From the NCBI RefSeq assembly GCF_030816965.1, contig NZ_JAUSYQ010000002.1, forward strand, positions 3,691,001 through 3,755,000: a stretch of DNA of 64,000 bases, written 5' to 3'. The DNA comes from Streptomyces canus. Lineage in GTDB: Bacteria > Actinomycetota > Actinomycetes > Streptomycetales > Streptomycetaceae. The number at the start of each line of letters is the position of its first letter. The stretch's first letter is position 1. Positions 8,290 to 16,962 of the stretch are shown piece by piece. The notes under the pieces were generated by a model. That model saw only the letters and a program-made list of their open reading frames with translations. It was not told where the DNA came from and made no database searches. The translations under genes and the position numbers were made by a program.

Positions 8290-8405
8290 CGGTCCGTGGG
8301 GCGTGTTCGCACGGATGGAGCCCCTTTCGACCTGGTCGCCGGAGCAAAGCCGACGTAGGAGGCCAGGCGGGCGGCCTGAAAGGCCGAGCCGCCGCCGTCG
8401 ACCAG
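8290..8405 (-). pseudogene. IS110-family transposase scrap
   Basis: A short reading frame contains DGGGSAFQAARLASYVGF followed by APATRSKG. This matches the conserved transposase_20 region (LASYAGLAP.TR.SG) of IS110-family DEDD transposases. The following conserved GNRQLKRA-like block appears only in another frame (HAPRTGNRQRKW), so the gene is frameshifted, and neither the N-terminal nor the far C-terminal part is present. It is clearly non-functional. Confidence 0.5.
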
Positions 8406-8448
8406 CACTCGTGATCCTGGTCGCCGAGCAAGCGGAGCCTGCGAGGAG

Positions 8449-8873
8449 ACGCACTGTGCCGCCTGCACCCTGGTGGCCCTTGTCCGCCCAGCAGCCGAGG
8501 CCGGCCTTGGCCAGAGCGTCGATGATGCCGTGCTCACGTGTGGCCCGGACGTCATGGACCGCGCCGGGCAGGGCCGATGAAGCCCACAGAAGGCGGCCCG
8601 TCCGGTCGATGGGCAGAAGTGTCCCGTCCAGGATCACGTACGCCTTCGTCGAGGCGACCCGTACAGCTCGGCAAACCTGGGGACGAGGGCGGCCAGGAGC
8701 TCGACGGCTTCGGTGACGTAGCGGTAGGCGGTGGTGGTGCCGACGCCGAGACCGGCCGCGAGTTGGGCTTAGGGGTGGCCGTTGCGGAGGTGGGCGAGGG
8801 CGAGCAGGGCCTGTCGGCCGGCGCTCGGGCGACGCCAGCGGTCGGCGAGGAAGCGAAGGGCAGAGCTGGACAC
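8449..8873 (-). pseudogene. Decayed IS5-type DDE transposase, copy 1
   Basis: From 8873 leftward one frame reads LRFLADRWRRPSAGRQALLA, then an in-frame stop, then GVGTTTAYRYVTEAVELLA. A frameshift near 8658 leads into ASTKAYVILDGTLLPIDR, then LLWASSALPGAVHDVRA and CWADKGHQGAGGT. These are the recognisable blocks of Streptomyces IS5-family (DDE_Tnp_4) transposases. The block normally found between PIDR and GRL/I is missing, and the C terminus is lost. There is one stop, one frameshift and at least one internal deletion, so it is dead. Confidence 0.8.
8705..8741. repeat. 37-bp repeat shared with 9667-9703
   Basis: This 37-base segment of transposase copy 1 (coding TTTAYRYVTEA) is identical to 9667-9703, in the same orientation, 962 bases apart. 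It marks two copies of the same element on either side of the murF-like fragment. Confidence 0.9.
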
Positions 8874-9050
8874 GTCGATACCGGACGGGTATCACGAATC
8901 CTCTGGTAGAGACGGTTCTCTTGGTCGAAAACCCATCCACCAGGGGCTTCACCCGTCTGTCAGGTCAACTGCCGCACGCACGTCAGCAATGTCAACGAGG
9001 TGTTGGCGAGACTGGTTCTGGCCGCTGGGTTTCGGGCCGCGGCCAGCTCA

Positions 9051-9501
9051 ACGCATGGACGGCTGAGCCGATGCGGGAATTGCCTTGAGTCGCCACCGTC
9101 GGTCCCGCGTGTCCGAGCAAGTGAGCTGTCAGGTCCGTGGTGGTGGTCTTGCCCGACGAGCCCGTCACTCCGATCACCATGGTCTTGGAGAGCCTGCCGA
9201 GCAGGTGTGCGGCCAGAGCGCCGAGAGCTGCCTGCACATCCGGCACGACGACGGCGGGCTCCTCGGCCGGATGCTCGGTGAGTACCGCCACTGCGCCCGA
9301 CCTGACGGCCAGCGCCGCAAACGGATGGGAATCGGCCCGCGAGCCGTCAGGGCGTTCCACGACTCGGGGGACGAACAGTCCGTTGCTACTCTCTCGCAGG
9401 TTCAAGGTGGCAGGCCCGGTGACCAGGGCACCGGGGTCCGGCACATTGTGGAGTCTGCCGCCGACAACGGTCGCGATGTCCTGCAGGCTCATCGGGGTCA
9501 C
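9051..9501 (-). pseudogene. Truncated murF-like gene (UDP-MurNAc-peptide ligase N-terminal part)
   Basis: About 150 residues from GTG 9501 match the N-terminal and ATP-binding start of MurF: MSLQDIATVVGGRLHNVPDP, AALAVRSGAVAVL, VVVPDVQAALGALAAHLL, and the P-loop GVTGSSGKTTTTDL. MurF adds D-Ala-D-Ala to the peptidoglycan precursor and normally has about 450-480 residues. Here the central and C-terminal domains are absent, and the reading continues into unrelated sequence to about 8992. No convincing ribosome site precedes the GTG. It lies between two transposase scraps, so it is most likely a fragment carried or left by transposition. The functional murF should be elsewhere. Confidence 0.75.
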
Positions 9502-9654
9502 GGGCTGGTCCGCTTGGCGGCACCCGTTCCGGAACGTTCTGTTCCAGAGGGTAGGGACCGCCTCCCGGGACGCACCGGGCTCCAGGGCTCAAGGCACGAC
9601 AGGGCCTTGACGCCTGACGTTCCCTGCCACGACCGCCCGCCCCAACGGGATCAG

Positions 9655-9787
9655 CCAGAAACTCGGCGGCTTCGGTGACGTAGCGGTAGGCGGTGGTGGT
9701 GCCCGTAGGGGGGCCGTTGCGGAGGCGAGCAGGGCCTGTCGGCCCGCGCTTGGGCGCCGGAACCGGGTGCCGAAGCGCTTCAGCAGG
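9655..9787 (-). pseudogene. Decayed IS5-type transposase, copy 2
   Basis: A second, shorter copy of the transposase at 8449-8873. It keeps RRPSAGRQALLA and the block coding TTTAYRYVTEAAEFL, with about 35 bases deleted between them and no downstream part. It lies in the same orientation as copy 1. Confidence 0.7.
9667..9703. repeat. 37-bp repeat shared with 8705-8741
   Basis: Second exact copy of the 37-base transposase segment. The flanks remain similar for about 40 bases more (GTTGCGGAGG.., CAGGGCCTGTCGG), interrupted by small deletions. Confidence 0.9.
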
Positions 9788-10116
9788 CGGGGCTCCTGCG
9801 CCGGTTTCAACCGTGAGCCGGCCTGGTCGACGGCGAGTTCACCGCGGACGGCGGCATCCTCGGCCTCCATCCCTGAAAATCAAACGACCCACAGTGAGCA
9901 CAGAAGTGCGGACATGCGCCGCTGTGGCCGCCGGACCGGGGGCCCTGCGGCTGCAGGCAAACGGGAGATCACCTGAGTGGAGCAACACCATGTTGCATGC
10001 TTCATGCGGCATGTGGTCACATCCTCCCGGAAAAGGCGCTTAAGGGATATTTGGGCGCCGTAATCAAAGGCGACCGCCTGTGGCGGCCTGCTTCCAGTGA
10101 CACTTGAGAGGAATCC

Positions 10117-10458
10117 ATGCCTCACCGCATGCTCCGTTCGGCGGCCACCGTGCTGCTGGTTTCCGCCCCGTTCGTCGCCGCCGTGCCCGCGCAGGCAGCC
10201 GAGCAGCAGGACTTCCCGTGTACCGTCGACATCAATAAGGTCGACGACGAGCTGACCAGTAAGGTCACCTTCACCCTCGCATGCGACGAGACGCGGACCG
10301 TCACTGCGAAAATCGCGGTCGGCGGCGCCGTCGTGAACCAGCGCCAGACCGTTCAGGCCGGTGTCGCGCAGTCCTTCACCGTCACCGTGAACAAGGTTGC
10401 GCGGCTCTGCGCCGAGCTGGAGACCGACGGTGCCACAACCACGGCCTGCAGCGCCTGA
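10117..10458 (+). CDS. Small secreted protein of unknown function
   Basis: The 113-residue precursor has a signal peptide at residues 1-27 (RSAATVLLVSAPFVAAVPAQA, cleaved near AEQQ). The mature domain of about 86 residues is rich in Thr and Val and alternates in a beta-strand-like way. It carries three cysteines spread along the chain (FPCTV, LACDE, RLCAE) plus one near the C terminus (TACSA), enough for two disulfides. GAGAGGA precedes ATG 10117 at good spacing. It is probably a secreted beta-sandwich protein. No family is recognised and nothing nearby suggests a role. Confidence 0.75.
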   Translation: MPHRMLRSAATVLLVSAPFVAAVPAQAAEQQDFPCTVDINKVDDELTSKVTFTLACDETRTVTAKIAVGGAVVNQRQTVQAGVAQSFTVTVNKVARLCAELETDGATTTACSA

Positions 10459-10520
10459 CGGTGCTCCGTTAGCCTGGCCGTTCCGATTCCGGCGAGGTCC
10501 GGATCACGAACGGATGAGCG

Positions 10521-10594
10521 AAAGTGCCTTCTGAGCTGGGGCGACGAGGGGCCTGTTCCAAGGTCTCCGCAGTCCGAGCAGGAAGGCACTTTTT
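10521..10594. other. Long inverted repeat with T run, possible terminator or insertion-element end
   Basis: AAAGTGCCTT at 10521-10530 is complementary to AAGGCACTTT at 10583-10592, which continues into two more T residues. The 52 bases between them are GC-rich and could fold further. It sits 60 bases after a secreted-protein gene and could terminate it. It may instead be an end of a lost mobile element, since the sequence beyond is scrap-like. Confidence 0.4.
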
Positions 10595-10617
10595 GCGTGC
10601 CCGCGGCCCAGATCGCG

Positions 10618-10808
10618 ACGTCGAGGAGCGACGCGATCAACCCCCCGGATGTGGCGGTGACATCGCGGGCGAAGGCGGTCGCGGCCACCGGGCTCCAGGC
10701 GCCGTGCTCCCTGCGGCGGAGGACCACGGAGTCGGCGGCATCATGACCGTTGGTGAAGGGAAGGTCGGCGGGGTCGGCGGTGGTGGCCTTCGGAGCGAGG
10801 GCGGGCAT
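10618..10808 (-). pseudogene. Possible N-terminal scrap of an acyl-CoA synthetase (AMP-binding family)
   Basis: A short leftward frame reads MPALAPKATT, then DLPFTNGHDAADSVVLRRRE, HGAWSPVAATAFARDVTA and GGLIASLLD. This resembles the first 60 residues of FadD-like ligases (a pattern like VALRRR..GW..VTAAEFA.EV.A.AKGLIA.G). Nothing of the catalytic core follows, and the frame breaks at about 10618. The resemblance is moderate and I hold this call loosely. The rest of 10459-11112 has no other gene I can support. Confidence 0.35.
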
Positions 10809-11112
10809 GCGCCTTCGCGGAGGACACCGCACTCGTTCTGGTGATCCCGACGCCGATGCGGTACGCCAGGTCGTGGCGCTGCGGACATACGGCGGGCGGG
10901 CTGCCGTGCCGCTGGGATCGCCCGTGCTGCTCGGGCTGCCGTCAGTGCGGGACTTCGTCACCTCAGGCCGGAGACGGGGCTCGCCATCTGCCCGATCGCG
11001 CGGCCCGCGTCGCCCGTGACCTCGTCCGGCCGTCGGTCTCGGGCCACTCGTGCGGCCGGGCTGGGACTCGTGACCGGCGTGTTCCCGGGCGCGCAGTCGG
11101 AAACCGTGCCTG

Positions 11113-12669
11113 CTATGTGAGGTCGCTGGCCCTGTGGATCGCTTCGGCGAGTTGGCGTATCGCCTTGGTGTCGGTGCTGAAGGCCAGCTTGTCGGCCCGC
11201 TCGGCGAGTTCCGGCAGGGACGGGGCCGCGGGGAGCGGGCTCCAGCGGGTGTCGGCGTCGCTGTAGGCATCGCCGTCGCCGGAGCGTAGGGCGTCTGCGA
11301 AGTAGGCGGCCAGGGCGGTGACTTGGAGGCCACTGTTCGCCCTCCACAGGGGCTGGTCGATGGAGGCTGCCTCCACTTGGCCCGACTCCTCGTGCGGGGT
11401 GCGGGTCTCGGGGTCCTGCCAGCGGACGGTGGCGGTGGCGAGGTGGCCGACGGCGCCGGGCTTGGTGCGGACGGCGTAGAGGGCGGTGACGGTGTGGCCG
11501 GGGCCGACCTCACCGCCGTCGACGTGGTCGTCGCGGAAGTCGTCGTCGGCGACGCGGCGGTTGTCGTAGCCGACCAGGCGGAACTCGGCGACGGTCTCCG
11601 GGTCGAAGGCGACCTGGGCCTTGGCGTCGCGGGCCGTGAGGTCGATGTTCTTCGGGAGCTGCTCGCAGAAGACCTTGCGCGCTTCGTCGGGGTCGGAGAC
11701 GTACGTCGTGTGGCCGTCGCCCTTGTCGGCGAGGCGTTCCATCAGGGCGTCGCCGTAGTCGCTGCCCACGCCAACGCCGAACAGGGTGATGCCGTGTTCG
11801 CGGCGGGCGCCGTCGATGCGGTCGAGGATGGAGTCGGGGTCGGTGTCACCGTCGTTGGCGAGCGCGTCGGAGATGAGGACGACCCGGTTGGTGGCACCCT
11901 CGCGCAGGCCCTCGACGGCGGTGGCGTAGCCAGTCTCGACGCCCGCCGCGAGGTTGGTGGAGAAGGTCGGTTCCAGGCTGTCGATCGCCTCGTGGATCGT
12001 GCCTCGGTGACCGCCGAGGCGGGTCATCGGCAGGACGGTCTCGGCCTTGTCGCTGAAGGTGACCAGTGCGACCGAGTCGTCGTCGCGCAGCCGGTCCGTC
12101 ATCACATCGAGGGATTTCTGGGCGAGGTCGAGGCGGCCCGGTTCGCTCATGGAGCCGGAGATGTCGATGACGAAGGTGAGGGCGGCCGGCGGGCGGCCGC
12201 CGTGCTGGTCTCGCGCGTTCCGGGTGGCCAGGCCCACGCGGACCAGGGACCAGTCCTCGTCGTTGGTTCGGGCGCCGTCGACGGTCACCGTGAAGCCGTT
12301 GCCGTCGGGGCGTTCGTAGTCCTGGCGGAAGCTGTTGACGAACTCCTCGGGGCGGATCGTCGACGGGTCGGGTAGCCGGCCGTCGGCGAGGGTGCGGCGG
12401 GCGTAGCCGTAGGAGGCGGTGTCGACATCGAGGGCGAAGGTGGAGACGTAGTCGGGCGAGGGGGCCACCTCGCTGGACTCGTCGTCGGTGCCGTCGGTGT
12501 CCTGTTCGCCGGTGCCCTGGCGGTAGTCGGGGGCGGGGAAGCCGGTCGCGCCGTCCGCGCTGCCGTGGTCGCCCGTGTCGCTCCCGCCGCACCCGGTGAG
12601 CAGCAGGCCGCCGGCCGCGGTGAACGCGAGCAGGGTGGCTCGCAGCCGTCGTATGCGATATCGCTCCAT
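11113..12669 (-). CDS. YfbK-like von Willebrand factor A lipoprotein
   Basis: The 518-residue precursor has a lipobox (LLLTGCGG, lipidated C27), so it is anchored outside the membrane. An N-terminal vWF_A-like lead domain (YVSTFALDVDTASYGYAR) is followed by a vWA domain with an intact MIDAS start D169-I-S-G-S, the threonine-containing FSTNLAAG and ISDALANDGDTD. A C-terminal domain like DUF3520 ends the protein (VRWQDPETRTPHEESGQVEA onward). Such proteins bind a metal ion and a protein partner; the partner is unknown. AAGGGGG lies about 9 bases before ATG 12669. No AAA ATPase of the MoxR type is next to it, unlike in some vWA operons. Confidence 0.85.
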   Translation of the reverse strand: MERYRIRRLRATLLAFTAAGGLLLTGCGGSDTGDHGSADGATGFPAPDYRQGTGEQDTDGTDDESSEVAPSPDYVSTFALDVDTASYGYARRTLADGRLPDPSTIRPEEFVNSFRQDYERPDGNGFTVTVDGARTNDEDWSLVRVGLATRNARDQHGGRPPAALTFVIDISGSMSEPGRLDLAQKSLDVMTDRLRDDDSVALVTFSDKAETVLPMTRLGGHRGTIHEAIDSLEPTFSTNLAAGVETGYATAVEGLREGATNRVVLISDALANDGDTDPDSILDRIDGARREHGITLFGVGVGSDYGDALMERLADKGDGHTTYVSDPDEARKVFCEQLPKNIDLTARDAKAQVAFDPETVAEFRLVGYDNRRVADDDFRDDHVDGGEVGPGHTVTALYAVRTKPGAVGHLATATVRWQDPETRTPHEESGQVEAASIDQPLWRANSGLQVTALAAYFADALRSGDGDAYSDADTRWSPLPAAPSLPELAERADKLAFSTDTKAIRQLAEAIHRASDLT

Positions 12670-12816
12670 CTTCCGTGCCCCCTTGGTCTGTTGACGCCGA
12701 TGTCTGTGACTGTGACGGCGCTGGGGGACGGAACGTGCGCTATGGACCGTTGCGGATGGATCTCGAAGAGGCCACGGAAGGCGGCCGTCGAGACCGGTAG
12801 GTGATCCTCCGTTGAC

Positions 12817-13680
12817 CTACGACACCACGTCCTTGCGGGCGAAACCCCGGAAGGCCAGCGCGAACAGCACCACGGCGTACGTTATGGAAACGGCCGTGCC
12901 CTGGATAATGCCGGACCACTCGGGATGGGGCTGGATGGCGTCGGCCCAGGCGAACTGCCAGTGCGCGGGCAGGAAGTGACGCCAGTCGCCGAGGGCCGTC
13001 ACGGCGTCCAGGACGTTGCCGACGATGGTGAGGCCGACCGCGCCGCCGACCGCGCCGAGCGGGGCGTCCGTCTTGGTCGACAGCCAGAACGCGAGCCCGG
13101 CGGTGACCAGTTGGGACACGAAGACGAACACCACGACCACCACGAGCCGCTGGGCGGCCGTGCCCGGCGCGAGCGAGCCGCCGGTGGGGATCTCCAGGGA
13201 GCCCCAACCGTAGGCGGCCGTGCCGACGGCCAGTGCCGTCACCGGCAGCAGGATCATCGCGGCCAGGCTGAGGCCGAGCCCGACGACGAGCTTCGACCAC
13301 AGCAGCCGGGCGCGCGGCACCGGAGCGGCCAGGAGATAGCGCAGGGAGGACCAGCTGGCCTCCGAGGCGACCGTGTCCCCGCAGAACAGGGCGACCGGTA
13401 TCACCAGCAGGAAGCCGGCGGACACGAACAGGTTGACGGCGGCGAAGTTGGCGCCGGACGCCGTCGCCGTGTCCATCAACGTGATCCGGTTGCCGCCCCC
13501 GTCCGGCTCGCCGCCGACGGCGAAGGCGATGAGCAGGACGAACGGCAGGGCGGCGAGGATCCCACCCATGACCAGCGTGCGGCGCCGCTTCAGCTGGCGG
13601 ATCAGTTCCACCCGGACGGGAAGCGTGCGGCCCGTGCGGTATCCGGAGGCCGCCTCCGGGCGTTCGACGAGCGTGCTCAT
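12817..13680 (-). CDS. ABC transporter permease
   Basis: The 287-residue membrane protein has about six hydrophobic segments, starting with TLVMGGILAALPFVLLIAFAVGG after a basic N terminus. It has the ABC-2 layout, with SEASWSSLRYLLAAPVPRARLLWSK between helices 2 and 3, typical of ABC-2 permeases. It overlaps the upstream hydrolase-ATPase fusion gene by 4 bases (ATGA), so the two proteins are almost certainly one transporter. The substrate is unknown. The genes lie upstream of the vWA lipoprotein on the same strand with a gap of 147 bases. Confidence 0.85.
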   Translation of the reverse strand: MSTLVERPEAASGYRTGRTLPVRVELIRQLKRRRTLVMGGILAALPFVLLIAFAVGGEPDGGGNRITLMDTATASGANFAAVNLFVSAGFLLVIPVALFCGDTVASEASWSSLRYLLAAPVPRARLLWSKLVVGLGLSLAAMILLPVTALAVGTAAYGWGSLEIPTGGSLAPGTAAQRLVVVVVFVFVSQLVTAGLAFWLSTKTDAPLGAVGGAVGLTIVGNVLDAVTALGDWRHFLPAHWQFAWADAIQPHPEWSGIIQGTAVSITYAVVLFALAFRGFARKDVVS

Positions 13681-16325
13681 GCGGAGCCTCCGATCAGGGT
13701 GAGGAAGGCGTCTTCCAGTCGGCGGTGCGGGCCCACGGACTCGACGGGCACTTCGAGCCGGACGAGTTCGACGACCAGGCGCTGTGCGCTGCCGTCGGCC
13801 CCGAGGCGGACCAGGAGTCCGTCGTCGGTGCGTACGGCCGAGGTCACGCCCGGCAGCGAGGCGATCTTCTCGACGACCGGCTCCTCCACGGGAGTTCCGG
13901 TGCCGACGAGCAGGGTGTCGCCGGAGCCGATGATCTCCGCGACCGGGCCGGCCTGCACGAGCCTGCCCCGGTCCATCACCACGAGGTGTGTGCAGGACTG
14001 CTCGATCTCCGCCAGCAGGTGGCTGGAGACGATCACCGTGCGCCCGGCGGCCGCGTACCGGATCATCACCTCGCGCATCTCGCGGATCTGCGGCGGATCG
14101 AGGCCGTTCGTGGGCTCGTCCAGTATCAGCAGGTCGGGCATGCCGAGCATGGCCTGGGCGATGGCGAGGCGCTGGCGCATGCCCTGCGAGTACGTGCGAA
14201 CCGCGCGGGACAGCGCGTCTCCGAGGCCCGCGATCTGAAGGGCCTCGTCCAGATGAGCGTCCTCGGCCGGGCGGCCGGTCGCCGCCCAGTACAGCTCCAG
14301 GTTCTCCCGGCCGGACAGATGCGGCAGGAAGCCCGCGCCCTCGACGAAGGCGCCGACCCGGGACAGCACCGGGGCGCCCGGGCGGATCGCACGGCCGAAA
14401 ACGCGGATCTCTCCGCCGTCCGGCTTGATCAGGCCCATCAGCATGCGCAGGGTGGTCGTCTTGCCCGCGCCGTTCGGGCCCAGCAGGCCGAGGACCTGGC
14501 CTTTCTCCACGCGGAAGGACAGCTCCTTGACCGCGTACCGGTCCGCCGACTTGGCATAGCGCTTGCTCAGGTCCGTTATCTGCAGGGGAACTTCGGCGAG
14601 CTCGGGGTCGGGGGGCGCGGCGGAGGTACGGCGCCGGCCGGTCAGCAGCAGGACCAGGGCGACCACCGCGCCCGCGAGCGGCAGCCACCACACCCACGCG
14701 GGCAGCGGGGCGGCCGCGGTCGTCACGCCGGGGGCCGTCGGCACCGACAGGTCGCCCTTCAGGGAGACGGTGTACGTCGCCGGGGCGGCTGGAGAGGCGT
14801 ACCCGAGGTCGGTGGAGGCGAGGACCAGACGCAGCCGGTGGCCCTGCTCGACGTCGTGGTCGACGGCAGGCAGCGTGATCGTCACGTCCTTGCCTGCCTT
14901 GGCGCCCTCCACCCTGAGGGGCGTGACCAACTGGGAGGGCAGCACCTGTTGGGTGCCGCCCGGGCCGACGTCGTACACCTTCCCGAAGAGGACGGCGTCG
15001 TCGCGGGTCGACTCGACGTGGACGGTGACCGTCGGCGATCCGGTGATCCGGACGTCGCCGGTGACCGGCGCCGACTCGAAGCGGGCGAACTGGCCGGGGA
15101 AGTCCAGCGAGACGCCGACGCCGAGCGAGGAGAGCTGGGCGAGGCCGCCACCGCCGAGGCCGGGAAGGGCCGAGACGGCGGGCGGGTTGGCGCCCGCCGG
15201 GTTGGCGAAGCTCTGCTCGCGGCCGGTCAGGGCGATGGACTTCCGTCCGCTCTCCAGGCCGGGGTACGTGTCGCCGCTCGCGCCCCGCCGCTGTGCCTGG
15301 CCATCGGTGGAGTCGACGCCGCCGGTGCGGGTGATGCGGAAGGCGGGGCCGGTGTCGGTGCCCTTGTCGTCCTTCAGGTACCGGTCGAACCAGGATTGCA
15401 CGCGTGCCTGGACGCGGCTGGTCTCCATGTCGCCGCCGTCGTGACCGCCCGCGATCCAGTCGACGTCGACCGGGGCGCCGTTGGCGCGGATCGCCTTCGC
15501 GGCCGCGTCGGCCTGGCCGAGTGGGAAGAGGGAGTCGGTCTGGCCCTGCATCAACAGGGCGGGCACCTTGATGCGGTCGCCGACGGCGGACGGCGAGCGC
15601 TCCTGAAGCAGCTTGACGGCCTGCGTGTCCGGGACGCCGGACTCGGCGACCCGCTGGTACATCTGGCAGAGCTTCGGCTCGAACCTGGCGCAGCCGCCGC
15701 CGGAGTTGACGAAGATGCCCGCCCAGAGCTTCTTGAACACGCCGTTCGGGAAGAGGGCGTCGGCGAGGTTCCAGTAGGTGATCGCCGGGGCGATGGCGTC
15801 GACCCGGTCGTCGTACCCGGCGGTCTCCAGCGCGATCGCGCCGCCGTACGACGCGCCGGCCATGCCCACGCGCGGGTCGCCGGTCTTGTCCAGCTGGACC
15901 TGAGGCTGCTTCGCCAGCCAGTCGATGAGCCTGCGTACGTCGGCGACCTCGCCCTTCGGGTCGTTGAGCCCGATCCTGCCGGTTGACCTGCCGAAGCTGC
16001 GCGCCGACCAGGTCAGGACCGCGTACCCGTCGCGGGCCAGGTTCTGGGCCTGCTGCCGGACGTCGTCCTTGCTGCCGCCGAAGCCGTGGGCCAGGAGGAC
16101 GGCGGGGCGACGTCCTTCGTCGGAGGACGTGAAGTACGAGGTGTCGATACGCACCCCGTTCCCCATGTCCATGACCCGGTCCGCGCGGTGTACCGGTGGC
16201 GCGTCCTCGTCGGCGGCGGCCGTCCAGGTCCCGGCGCCGGCGAGCACTACGACGGCGGCCGCGGCGGCGGCGAGCCGTCGCGGCCCCCTCAGTAGGCCTC
16301 GCAGCCGGGGCAGTCGAAGATCCAT
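13677..16325 (-). CDS. Fusion of extracytoplasmic S15-like alpha/beta hydrolase and ABC transporter ATPase
   Basis: This 882-residue two-part protein begins with a signal anchor at residues 17-38. Residues about 45-525 form an X-Pro dipeptidyl-peptidase-like alpha/beta hydrolase with S159 in GASYGG, D264 in GQTDSLFP and H295 in GGHDGG, plus the C-terminal jelly-roll typical of S15. A second membrane segment lies at 541-562, and residues 580-882 form an ABC ATPase: Walker A GPNGAGKTT (616-624), signature YSQGMRQRL, Walker B LLILDEPTNGLD. The predicted topology puts the hydrolase outside and the ATPase inside. It is coupled to the permease by a 4-base overlap. The hydrolase may process what the transporter moves, or release a peptide; both are inference. 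Confidence 0.9.
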   Translation of the reverse strand: MDLRLPRLRGLLRGPRRLAAAAAAVVVLAGAGTWTAAADEDAPPVHRADRVMDMGNGVRIDTSYFTSSDEGRRPAVLLAHGFGGSKDDVRQQAQNLARDGYAVLTWSARSFGRSTGRIGLNDPKGEVADVRRLIDWLAKQPQVQLDKTGDPRVGMAGASYGGAIALETAGYDDRVDAIAPAITYWNLADALFPNGVFKKLWAGIFVNSGGGCARFEPKLCQMYQRVAESGVPDTQAVKLLQERSPSAVGDRIKVPALLMQGQTDSLFPLGQADAAAKAIRANGAPVDVDWIAGGHDGGDMETSRVQARVQSWFDRYLKDDKGTDTGPAFRITRTGGVDSTDGQAQRRGASGDTYPGLESGRKSIALTGREQSFANPAGANPPAVSALPGLGGGGLAQLSSLGVGVSLDFPGQFARFESAPVTGDVRITGSPTVTVHVESTRDDAVLFGKVYDVGPGGTQQVLPSQLVTPLRVEGAKAGKDVTITLPAVDHDVEQGHRLRLVLASTDLGYASPAAPATYTVSLKGDLSVPTAPGVTTAAAPLPAWVWWLPLAGAVVALVLLLTGRRRTSAAPPDPELAEVPLQITDLSKRYAKSADRYAVKELSFRVEKGQVLGLLGPNGAGKTTTLRMLMGLIKPDGGEIRVFGRAIRPGAPVLSRVGAFVEGAGFLPHLSGRENLELYWAATGRPAEDAHLDEALQIAGLGDALSRAVRTYSQGMRQRLAIAQAMLGMPDLLILDEPTNGLDPPQIREMREVMIRYAAAGRTVIVSSHLLAEIEQSCTHLVVMDRGRLVQAGPVAEIIGSGDTLLVGTGTPVEEPVVEKIASLPGVTSAVRTDDGLLVRLGADGSAQRLVVELVRLEVPVESVGPHRRLEDAFLTLIGGSA

Positions 16326-16755
16326 GCATCAACGGTACGGGCCGCCACGGACAGCCGATGCAGCCCCCGGGCTGAACCGCTCCCCCTCCCACGGGCGTAC
16401 GGGACCGCTGTCCCGTACCGCGTGCGTGGTACGACGACGCACGCCCCCTCCCTGTGCCGGCGCGGTCCGCGGCCGCCCGGTCACCTGCAACCCTATTTTC
16501 CGGTGGAATCCCAACTCATCACCGCATGGTCATACCGCAAACCCGCCGACAATCGCACGATCGAAACAAAATTCAAGCGCCGAGGCCACGAATTCGCCCG
16601 AGGGCACGCCGTATTTCACTCGAATACCCCACACCTGGGTCACAAATGAATTCGTTGTGGGGTGTATGACGAAAGCACAACTCCCCACGGCACCCGCGGG
16701 CGGATATTCACACAGTGCCAGGACCCCCGCCTCACAGCTCGGGGAGTGGACATTC
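16326..16755. other. Gene-less regulatory stretch
   Basis: This region separates the leftward ABC genes from a rightward small-protein operon. The centre (about 16500-16660) is richer in A and T than its surroundings, consistent with promoters. CCCCACA at 16627-16633 and TGTGGGG at 16656-16662 form an inverted repeat around a 22-base loop, 95 bases before the next start; it could be an operator or leader hairpin. I see no gene. Confidence 0.5.
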
Positions 16756-16962
16756 ATGCCGGCCCCGGTGTCCGCCGCCCCGGAGGCGGGCGCGGTGCTC
16801 CAGCGCGGCAGGGAGCGTGTGGAGCTCAGGTACACCTCGGCACTGCTGGACGACTTCCTGCTGGTGATGAGCCGGATCCAGGGCGACTTCACCCGCCTGT
16901 CGGACACCACCGAGTTCCCTGCCGTACCCGGTACGCGGCCCCGGCGGAACAGCCATGCATGA
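16756..16962 (+). CDS. Small hypothetical protein, coupled to a DUF2637-like gene
   Basis: The 68-residue protein is preceded by GGGGAG about 9 bases before ATG 16756. A central helical stretch (QRGRERVELRYTSALLDDFLLVMSRIQGDFTRL) could form an amphipathic helix; the ends are Pro/Arg-rich. The stop lies 8 bases inside the next gene, so translation is coupled. I know no function. The strict pairing with a membrane protein suggests a partner or regulator. Confidence 0.6.
   Translation: MPAPVSAAPEAGAVLQRGRERVELRYTSALLDDFLLVMSRIQGDFTRLSDTTEFPAVPGTRPRRNSHA

Noticed and set aside
12817..16392. A 1191-codon frame joining the ABC permease to an upstream extension
   Set aside because: The extension is Arg/Pro-rich out-of-frame reading of the hydrolase-ATPase fusion gene; the permease starts at 13680.
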